Part shown: one piece after another, positions 24,905 through 30,522 of the stretch
Numbering within the stretch: position 1 is the stretch's first letter
How the letters are laid out: each line of letters opens with the position of its first letter
Assembly (NCBI GenBank): GCA_016934645.1
Contig: JAFGSL010000490.1
Coordinates: forward strand, 1-30,522
Source of the DNA: Anaerolineae bacterium
GTDB taxonomy: Bacteria > Chloroflexota > Anaerolineae > B4-G1 > SLSP01
Length of the DNA: 30,522 nucleotides
Direction: 5' to 3'
Position numbers and translations under genes: made by a program
The notes under the pieces: generated by a model
The model's input: only the letters and a program-made list of their open reading frames with translations
What the model was told of the DNA's origin: nothing
Database searches by the model: none

Positions 24905-24937
24905 AGACATAGGCGCACGACCCGCCCTGACTGGCGT
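24889..24937 (-). terminator. Hairpin followed by T-run in the 287-bp gap before the CHAT/STAND operon
   Basis: On the minus strand a perfect 10-bp stem (ACGCCAGTCA pairing with TGACTGGCGT) encloses 24 nt, in which GGCG and CGCC can form an inner stem. It is followed by TTTTT. It could end transcription from the Lrp-domain gene and cyclase gene, separating them from the CHAT/STAND operon. The long loop leaves doubt; it might instead be a leader structure or small RNA. The rest of the gap (24938-25090) has no gene I can support, only a second imperfect hairpin around 25029-25064. Confidence 0.45.
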
Positions 24938-25090
24938 CATGGTATGTACGATGTAGGCTGCGTTGGTTTGACAGTCGTCAGCAGGTGACTGTGCTACACT
25001 TGTGATGTCTGCTCCAACAAGGGAAGGTCACCGCTTGCCAGGGGAGGCCAAGTGGCGGTCCGCTATCCCTATTATGATATGTTTTGATGG

Positions 25091-25375
25091 TTAAGGAGCA
25101 CCTCCGACTACGAACGGGGTATCCGCACCCGGATAATATGCGGACGTAACGCCCGTCGTCGTGCTGATCACTCCCGCGATTTTATGGATGCCCTCCACTA
25201 CGAGGGTGCCGAGAGCCTCGTTGTCGCTGGCTCTGACGCCGACGATGACGTCGTAGGGTCCCGTGATTGCCGAAGCCCAGTGCACGCCGGCGATGCCGGC
25301 TATGGCTTCAGCCACCTTCAGGGCCGAACCAGATGCTGTCTTAACGAGTATGTATGCAATCGTAGCTTTCATCAT
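25091..25375 (-). CDS. Stand-alone Lrp/AsnC-type ligand-binding (RAM) domain protein
   Basis: This 94-residue protein matches only the C-terminal effector-binding half of Lrp/AsnC regulators. It has the alternating beta-alpha pattern starting KATIAYILVKT, the central ITGPYDVIVGVRA, and the ending ISTTTGVTSAYY. The N-terminal helix-turn-helix is absent, so it cannot bind DNA by the usual route; such one-domain homologues occur in many bacteria and archaea and form ring-shaped oligomers that bind small effectors such as amino acids. GGGAGG precedes a tandem ATG-ATG; the second (25372) has better spacing. It lies 69 bp after the cyclase gene in the same direction and is probably cotranscribed with it. 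Confidence 0.8.
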   Translation of the reverse strand: MMKATIAYILVKTASGSALKVAEAIAGIAGVHWASAITGPYDVIVGVRASDNEALGTLVVEGIHKIAGVISTTTGVTSAYYPGADTPFVVGGAP

Positions 25376-25392
25376 AATCCTCCCTTGAAAAT

Positions 25393-25440
25393 AGCAAATG
25401 GCAAATTACTATCTCTGCAGTCTCTGCACCTTTGCGTGAG
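25393..25440 (-). repeat. Short degenerate repeats between cyclase and Lrp-domain genes
   Basis: On the + strand AGCAAAT and GGCAAAT are adjacent 7-mers at 25393-25406, and a run with repeated CTCTGCA and CTTTGCG elements follows at 25411-25440. It is of the same simple, intergenic style as the other heptad arrays but shorter and less regular. Confidence 0.45.
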
Positions 25441-25444
25441 ATTT

Positions 25445-28400
25445 TCATCCATTGTGATGAGTTTCACTTTTTAGGTGCGCCTCTACCTGGGCCAGGTATC
25501 CTTTGGCTTCAATCTGCTGAAAGAGTGACCGTGCCGCCCGCAGTTGCTCGCAGGCATACTCTCTATCGTCTTTTTCACCGCGACTTGCGTAAGCGACACC
25601 CAGATCCAGGCGCGTTTTACCCTCTTCTGCCGGAAGATTGGCATGCTCTAAAAACTTGAGACTCTTTTCCAGATGTTTCACTGCATCGTTCCAACGATTT
25701 TGACAGCCATACAAGTACCCTTGACAGCGATGCACAAGTCCCATAAACGCAGCAGATGGATCTTTCCCGGCTGAATCCTTGGCTAACTGAACATATTTCC
25801 ATGCATCATCCATACGATTGTCATCATCACCTCCTGCCTGTGTTGCGTTGAGATAGGCCAATTCCAAGTCAATTTGTGACACGAATTGAACTTGCTGTCT
25901 GTCCTCGCTCATCGTCTCGGCGATTTCCAGATGGCGTCGCGCATTCTCTAGCTGTCCCACACCCCTATAAGCTGAACCAAGATTCAGATGCGCCGCAATC
26001 ATATAACCGACGACATCAGATTTATCAGCCAAAGTCAGTGCCCGCTCCAGGTGCTTGATGGCCGGTTCCCACTGCCCTTGGTCGAGGAATGCCTGTGCTT
26101 TTGTCATAAGCAATAAAGCCTCATCCCGCGTGTCGCCGACGCGCCGGGTGACTTGCAAGCCCTCGTCGAGACGCTCTAAAGCTTGTCCCATCTGGCCTAA
26201 CTGGCGATAGCTATCTCCCACGTTGTTGCAAGCCTGGGCAAGCCTGGGTAAATCACCCAACTCGCGATACAGTTCCAGACTACGCTCAAAGTATGTACAA
26301 GCCGAGTCTAACTCGCGCCTGGCATCTGCGATGACGCCCAGTTGTCGATTCGCGTCGGCCAATCCTCGAATATCACCGATCTTGTCAGAGATATCGAGAC
26401 CAGCGCGGGCATGAATTATGGCCTTCTCCAATTGGTCCTCACAGACATAGAGATAGGCGAACCCGCAATGTACACGACTGGTCTCTGCTAGGGGCGGAAG
26501 GGAATCCAGTTGCGCCAGTGCGGCCTCATAGTGCTTGTGTGCTGTTTTCAACTCACCACGCAACAAATGGACTACGCCTACTTTGCGCATTCCGCGCGCA
26601 AGATCCTCTCCCGATCTCGCCAGCGCGATAAACGTTGCATAGTGCTCAAGCGCCTCATCGTGACGGGATAGGTTCTCTAAATACACGTCTCCAAGCTTTT
26701 CGTGAATAGAATTCAATTCGATTGTGTCCCCGGATGCTTCCAACACGGCTGCTTTTTCGAGTGCTGATTGATAGAATTCGATAGCCTCCAAGCTGGCTCC
26801 TAAACGGCGAGCACGGTCACCAGCCCGCAGTAGGTAATGGGCTGCCTTCGCTGGTTCCTCGGCTCGTTCCCAATGATGGGCTAACAATTCCACCGGATTG
26901 TCATAATCCGCGTGATCCTCAATGCTCTTATGTGACAATTCCTCCAGGGTTTCGGCCACTTGCCGATGGAAGATACGTCGCTCTTTCCTCAATAGGCTGT
27001 CATAGGCCGCTTCCTGGATCAGGTGGTGCCTAAAGTTATACATTATCTCCGGCACCCGTGTCTTCTCATAAATCATCTGCTCCCGTTGTAAGGCCAACAG
27101 ATGGTCGTTGAGAGCATCCCTCTCTCGTGCAATAACTGCCAATACATGGTAGAGGAATGTCCGCCCAATAACAGCCGCCAGTTGTAGGACACGTTTGGTT
27201 TCCTCGTGCAACCGGTCAATACGCGACATCAGCACACCGTTCAGCGTGTCTGGAATAGCGATGTCGATTACACGCTTGACCGCCCGCCACTGACCGGTCG
27301 ATGTATCTTGCGCGATAGCTCCGCTGTCAATCAAGGAACGGATAATCTCCTCCATATAGAACGGATTGCCCTCGGTGTGGTTGAGGATGCACGTTTTGAC
27401 TTGTTGCGGCAGACCTTCTGTTCCTTCTTCTCTCTCGTGACTGCCGAGTGTACTGTACAGCAAACTTTCCACTAATGTATCACTATCAGCGGACGAGAGG
27501 GGGGCAATCTGTACATCGGTGTGGCGATGGCGATAGAGCCGGGCTGCGATCTCCCTGATGCGCCAGCAGCCGTGCTCCATCTCTGGCCGAAAGACACAGA
27601 GCAACAGCAATGGAACCCGCTCGGTTAGAGCCAAAAGGCGTTCCAGCAACTCGATGGAAGTGGGATCAGCCCAGTGCAAGTCTTCACAGACCACGACCAG
27701 GGGGCGCTTCTGGGCTGAGCATGAGATCAGGCACTCGATAGCACGGAATGTGCCTTTTTTTAAGCTCTCTCCCTCCAGGTCGCGCAATACGGCCTCAGCC
27801 TCGTCTTTCAAAGGCAACGACATAAGGTGTCCAAGATAGGGGTAGATGGATTCGAATGGCGCAGCTTGTTCCAATCCGTTAGAACAATCCGCGCACTCCT
27901 GGCACCGCTGGTACACCTGTTCCCATAGCCTATTCCGGACCGCAATGGGAGAATCTTCTTGTGGGTTGGAACCATCCGCCGTCATCTCCAATAACCCGTG
28001 CAACACATCTAGCCAGAGGAGATAGGCAACAGAAGTGCCGTAGGACAGACAGTGTCCTTCCACCCATTGTATGTCTGCCGGTTGGCCGGTTGACCGGTTG
28101 GTCGATTGGGATCGCAGCTCGGTTATCAGTCGGGACTTGCCTAGTCCGGCTTCCCCGACCACCGTCACAATACCCCCCACGCCTGTTCGAAGTCGCTCAA
28201 CAGCGTTCCGCAATGTGTGAAGCTCGGTTTGACGACCGACCAGTGGTGATTGCAATCCCGCGATATCTCGCGCCTTGCCAGCTATAGTTCTGGCACGCAA
28301 TAGCCGGTAAACTGGAACAGCCTCAACTCTACCCTTGACTTGAACAGGCCCCAATGATTCAAACTCGAACAGTGGCGCGATTAGATGATAGGTATCTGGC

Positions 28401-28906
28401 CCAACGAGAATCTCGCCTCGCTTCGCGGTATCCTTCAAACGCGCCGCTAGATTCACTGCATCGCCTATGACGGAGTATTCTTGTCGTCCGTGCGTACCGA
28501 TATCGCCAGCGATGACTAAGCCAGTGTTGATGCCTAAGTGCAATTGCAGATTTTTGATGGGTGTTGGTATGTTTGAATTTAATCTATCGGTGTCCCATTC
28601 CGCGCCGAACTCATCCATTGTCCTGAGCATCTCCATTGCTGCATGCAGAGCACGTTCAGGATCGTTTTCATGAGCTATTGGCGCGCCAAATAAGGCCATA
28701 ATCTCGTCACCGATGAACTTATCCACCATGCCCCCATACTTCTCGACGATGGGTACCAGTCGCTCAAAACAAGCGTTCACCAGGTCTCGCACTGTTTCTG
28801 GATCCATCACCTCAGCCAAGGCGGTAAACCCGGAGATATCGGCAAACATAATAGTTACGAGCTTACGTTCGCCTGTTAGGCGGGGGATAACTTGTTCCTT
28901 TGACAT
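25445..28906 (-). CDS. Class III adenylate cyclase - AAA ATPase - TPR signalling protein
   Basis: This 1153-residue multidomain regulator has three parts. Residues 13-200 are a class III nucleotide cyclase: metal Asp D23 in FADISGF and D67 in FIGDEIM, K63 and D149 (VIGDAVNLAARL) fitting an ATP-specific cyclase, and R156 as transition-state residue, so it looks catalytically complete. Residues 220-480 are an AAA/STAND-like ATPase with Walker A GEAGLGKS (251-258) and Walker B VVVCEDLHWAD (404-414). From about 650 to 1130 there are many TPR repeats for protein binding. A small Cys cluster (CQECADC) lies in the ATPase near 335. Between Walker A and B the coding DNA carries a four-unit octamer repeat (28078-28109) encoding NRSTGQPAD. 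No membrane segment or signal peptide is seen. It has its own promoter; the start has only a weak GGGG element upstream. Confidence 0.92.
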   Translation of the reverse strand: MSKEQVIPRLTGERKLVTIMFADISGFTALAEVMDPETVRDLVNACFERLVPIVEKYGGMVDKFIGDEIMALFGAPIAHENDPERALHAAMEMLRTMDEFGAEWDTDRLNSNIPTPIKNLQLHLGINTGLVIAGDIGTHGRQEYSVIGDAVNLAARLKDTAKRGEILVGPDTYHLIAPLFEFESLGPVQVKGRVEAVPVYRLLRARTIAGKARDIAGLQSPLVGRQTELHTLRNAVERLRTGVGGIVTVVGEAGLGKSRLITELRSQSTNRSTGQPADIQWVEGHCLSYGTSVAYLLWLDVLHGLLEMTADGSNPQEDSPIAVRNRLWEQVYQRCQECADCSNGLEQAAPFESIYPYLGHLMSLPLKDEAEAVLRDLEGESLKKGTFRAIECLISCSAQKRPLVVVCEDLHWADPTSIELLERLLALTERVPLLLLCVFRPEMEHGCWRIREIAARLYRHRHTDVQIAPLSSADSDTLVESLLYSTLGSHEREEGTEGLPQQVKTCILNHTEGNPFYMEEIIRSLIDSGAIAQDTSTGQWRAVKRVIDIAIPDTLNGVLMSRIDRLHEETKRVLQLAAVIGRTFLYHVLAVIARERDALNDHLLALQREQMIYEKTRVPEIMYNFRHHLIQEAAYDSLLRKERRIFHRQVAETLEELSHKSIEDHADYDNPVELLAHHWERAEEPAKAAHYLLRAGDRARRLGASLEAIEFYQSALEKAAVLEASGDTIELNSIHEKLGDVYLENLSRHDEALEHYATFIALARSGEDLARGMRKVGVVHLLRGELKTAHKHYEAALAQLDSLPPLAETSRVHCGFAYLYVCEDQLEKAIIHARAGLDISDKIGDIRGLADANRQLGVIADARRELDSACTYFERSLELYRELGDLPRLAQACNNVGDSYRQLGQMGQALERLDEGLQVTRRVGDTRDEALLLMTKAQAFLDQGQWEPAIKHLERALTLADKSDVVGYMIAAHLNLGSAYRGVGQLENARRHLEIAETMSEDRQQVQFVSQIDLELAYLNATQAGGDDDNRMDDAWKYVQLAKDSAGKDPSAAFMGLVHRCQGYLYGCQNRWNDAVKHLEKSLKFLEHANLPAEEGKTRLDLGVAYASRGEKDDREYACEQLRAARSLFQQIEAKGYLAQVEAHLKSETHHNG
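28078..28109 (-). repeat. Octamer tandem repeat inside the cyclase/ATPase coding region
   Basis: Four contiguous 8-mers are read on the + strand: CCGGTTGG, CCGGTTGA, CCGGTTGG, TCGATTGG. They lie in a surface-loop-like stretch just after the Walker A helix. Being 32 bp long the array is not a codon multiple, yet the frame is open throughout. Confidence 0.75.
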
Positions 28907-28966
28907 AAACTACTAACCCCTTGGCTCTGAGACATCTTACAGACAAGGATGAACAATGACACTTAT

Positions 28967-28995
28967 AGTATAATTCGGGTTCACCTAGAAGTCAA
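28967..28995 (-). promoter_or_regulatory. Sigma70-like promoter of the cyclase-ATPase-TPR gene
   Basis: On the minus strand the -35 box TTGACT (28990-28995) and -10 box TATACT (28967-28972) each match consensus at five of six positions and are separated by exactly 17 nt. Transcription would start near 28960, giving a 5' leader of about 54 nt. Confidence 0.7.
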
Positions 28996-29065
28996 AATAA
29001 AGGTTGATTGTATTCTATATATGCCCATATACTTTTGTTGCATATGTCCGACCGTGCTGTTGTGT

Positions 29066-29170
29066 GCAATGTTGGAATTGCCGCGCAGTACCTATTGCCA
29101 CCCGGCGCAAGCTAGGGAAGATGAAAGCACCTTGAAGGCGCGCCTCAAGACGCTGGCTACGCGACACCGG
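29066..29170 (+). pseudogene. Decayed IS3-family transposase (OrfB N-terminal) fragment
   Basis: The frame reads CAMLELPRSTYCHPAQ followed by REDESTLKARLKTLATRHR, which resembles the start of IS3-family OrfB transposases (a LLGLPRSTYYY element, then a charged helix ending LAARHPRFGYRR). The GYRRI part is gone and the sequence turns unrelated after the last Arg. An open frame from 28949 to 29230 contains it, but neither end looks like a real gene. No inverted repeats or integrase catalytic (DDE) region are seen. The rest of 28907-29321 holds only the cyclase promoter. Confidence 0.5.
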
Positions 29171-29321
29171 CCAGCGAAGTCGTCCATCACTGAGACCGGC
29201 AACTTGTTGCGCCCTGCCCTTGAGATGTGACATAACGTGGAGACAATGGTGATTCTGGATACCGGTATCTGTTCTGCGGCGAGCGGCTGCATAAAATAGC
29301 TCAACGCGCCAACGATGTACA

Positions 29322-30218
29322 TCAGATTTTGGTTGGAACTATCAATCTTTGTGACACAAACGCGGCGATCCGTTCCACAGCTTTCTTGGTTTCAGGAAAG
29401 AACGGCAGCATTTGAAAGACGTGGAACATCTCGTTCCAGACCTCTAGTGTCACATCCACACCTGCCTCGCGCGCTTTGTCGGCACAGCGCACAGTATCAT
29501 CCAACAGGATTTCCTCTGTCCCTACCTGGATCAATAGCGATGGCAGACCCTGCAGGTCTGCGTAGAGTGGGGAGAGCAGTGGAGCGGTTAACTCGTTGTC
29601 TCTGGCGTAGTACCTGGCATACATTGCCAAACTGTCCGGGTCCAGAATTGGGTCGGCCGTGGCTTTGCTCTGGATGGAGTCGCCGGTAAGTGCCAGGTCT
29701 GTCCAAGGGGAGATACACACGGCCCCCGCTGGTAGCGGTTCCCCGGCATCGCGCAAGGCCACGAGCGTTGCCAGCGTCAGCCCGCCTCCGGCAGAGTCCC
29801 CGGCAATGATGATGCGGGAAGGGTCGACCTCTCTGCACAGCCAGTGATAAACGGTGAGTGTGTCTTCTATGGCGGCGGGGTGGGGGTGTTCTGGTGCTAA
29901 ACGGTAATCCGCAGCCAGGGCACGTGTGTTCGTTGCGCGTGCCAACCGCGCGGCCAATTCGCGCGCAGTATTGATGGAGCCGATGGTGTAAGCGCCTCCG
30001 TGCAAATACACCATCACGCCACTGTCTGCGCCAGGCGCGGCGATCCACTCGACGGGGACACCGTCAGCATTGGTCGGCTGGCATTGAACGTCCGCAGGGA
30101 GTGGGATATATCTGACTCGTTTCTCCTGTCTGGCGCGTTGCTCTTCGATGGGACCTTCCGACCAGCCCACCATATATCGAGCAACGAGTTTCCTGATGAT
30201 TGTTGTGCGAATGCTCAC
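29322..30218 (-). CDS. Alpha/beta hydrolase, HSL/family IV esterase type
   Basis: This 298-residue cytoplasmic esterase/lipase-like hydrolase has the oxyanion-hole motif HGGA (73-76), nucleophile S142 in GDSAGG (140-145), probable acid E236 (or D240) in VGTEEILLDD, and catalytic His H266 in EMFHVFQ. Length and layout are normal for the hormone-sensitive-lipase group, which cleaves short-chain esters; the physiological substrate is unknown. The start is GTG at 30218, with GGGGAG 8 nt upstream; no in-frame ATG precedes the first conserved strand at a better position. The gene lies behind another alpha/beta hydrolase on the same strand, separated by a REP-like hairpin, and shows no link to the CHAT/STAND genes. 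Confidence 0.9.
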   Translation of the reverse strand: MSIRTTIIRKLVARYMVGWSEGPIEEQRARQEKRVRYIPLPADVQCQPTNADGVPVEWIAAPGADSGVMVYLHGGAYTIGSINTARELAARLARATNTRALAADYRLAPEHPHPAAIEDTLTVYHWLCREVDPSRIIIAGDSAGGGLTLATLVALRDAGEPLPAGAVCISPWTDLALTGDSIQSKATADPILDPDSLAMYARYYARDNELTAPLLSPLYADLQGLPSLLIQVGTEEILLDDTVRCADKAREAGVDVTLEVWNEMFHVFQMLPFFPETKKAVERIAAFVSQRLIVPTKI

Positions 30219-30244
30219 GTCAACACTCCCCTAAAAATCGTGAT

Positions 30245-30292
30245 GTAGGTCGGGCGTATCGTCCGACCGGGCGGGCCGGAGGGCCGCCCTAC
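30245..30292. repeat. REP-like double hairpin bounded by GTAGG/CCTAC
   Basis: Two adjacent hairpins lie inside an outer GTAGG/CCTAC pair. The first is GGTCGGGCG-TAT-CGTCCGACC (30248-30268, one G-T pair). The second pairs GGGCGGGCC (30269-30277) with GGCCGCCC (30282-30289), with one bulge. The form matches repetitive extragenic palindromes; copies elsewhere in the genome cannot be checked from one window. Confidence 0.6.
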
Positions 30293-30357
30293 ATTTTCAT
30301 ACCACACTGGTGAACGCCAGTTCATGTGGAATTCCCCTGAACGCTGAAATTTGGGTG

Positions 30358-30522
30358 CTATTTGGACGTAAGGTACCCCAGCTCGCGCATCCACGTTTCG
30401 CACAGATCCATCCACTGCCGCGGTGCCCCACCCTCAATGCCCAGCCCAAAACCATGTCCGCCTTGTTGGAAAAGGTGCAGTTCGAACGGGATTTCGGCTT
30501 CCATCAATGCCGAACAGAGCCG
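30358..30522 (-). CDS. Alpha/beta hydrolase, C-terminal fragment cut by window edge
   Basis: The last 54 codons of a gene run in from beyond the right edge and stop with TAG at 30358-30360. The readable protein includes PFELHLFQQGGHGFGLG, where the His in GGHGFG is the expected catalytic His of alpha/beta hydrolases of the esterase/acetylxylan-esterase or dienelactone-hydrolase-like group, followed by a typical C-terminal helix (WMDLCETWMRELGY). The N-terminus, nucleophile and start lie outside the window. It is on the same strand as the HSL-type hydrolase 139 bp downstream, which may be cotranscribed. Confidence 0.75.
   Translation of the reverse strand, partial: RLCSALMEAEIPFELHLFQQGGHGFGLGIEGGAPRQWMDLCETWMRELGYLTSK

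Noticed and set aside
25029..25064. Imperfect hairpin as a riboswitch or ribozyme
   Set aside because: The pairing is bulged and no known riboswitch core motif is recognisable; a covariance search would be needed.
25445..28906. Cyclase as the nucleotide synthase of a CBASS-type defence system
   Set aside because: It is a class III adenylate cyclase fused to AAA and TPR domains, not a CD-NTase or Pycsar-type stand-alone cyclase with an adjacent effector.
28949..29230. Open frame of 93 codons as an intact small gene
   Set aside because: It has no ribosome site, its start overlaps the cyclase promoter, and only its middle resembles an IS3 transposase; the ends look like random sequence.

Overview
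The window looks like a chromosomal segment of an uncultured or environmental Chloroflexota-type bacterium (Anaerolineae/Caldilineae-like). This rests on general character only: a tungsten aldehyde oxidoreductase cluster, giant STAND/WD40 and CHAT proteins, a cyclase-ATPase-TPR giant, and short heptad/octad tandem repeats between genes. No rRNA or other taxonomic marker is present, so the assignment is tentative. I see no tRNA, rRNA, CRISPR array, integrase or intact transposase.

Region 1 (231-5076, + strand) is a four-gene catabolic cluster: PfkB sugar kinase, class II aldolase, RraA-family protein and tungsten aldehyde:ferredoxin oxidoreductase. The order suggests phosphorylation of a keto-sugar or sugar acid, aldol cleavage, and ferredoxin-linked oxidation of the aldehyde. 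Two of its three internal gaps are filled by heptanucleotide tandem repeats. It ends at a perfect 17-bp hairpin that also faces the next operon.

Region 2 (5148-24803, - strand) is the notable part: nine tightly packed genes with features of a conflict, immunity or regulated-cell-death system. In transcription order they are a CHAT-SIR2 fusion, a giant nSTAND NTPase with about 24 WD40 blades, CHAT-FGE, a separate SIR2-like protein, a second nSTAND NTPase with 7 WD40 blades, a C25/gingipain-like caspase-fold protein, CHAT-TM-beta-propeller, a propeptide-bearing zinc metallopeptidase without a secretion signal, and a lipoprotein with a Cys/Trp-rich tail. The same parts (CHAT protease, SIR2-like domain, STAND-WD40 switch) occur twice, once with CHAT and SIR2 fused and once split. 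Two CHAT proteins share one N-terminal protease but carry different C-terminal modules. Three of the proteins have a single predicted membrane segment. I infer a membrane-linked sensor/STAND/caspase assembly with several proteases as outputs; this is untested.

Region 3 (25091-28906, - strand) has a class III adenylate cyclase-AAA ATPase-TPR regulator behind a good sigma70-like promoter, followed by a stand-alone Lrp/AsnC ligand-binding domain. Region 4 (28907-30522) holds a decayed IS3-type transposase scrap, an HSL-family alpha/beta hydrolase, a REP-like hairpin, and the C-terminus of a second alpha/beta hydrolase cut by the window edge.
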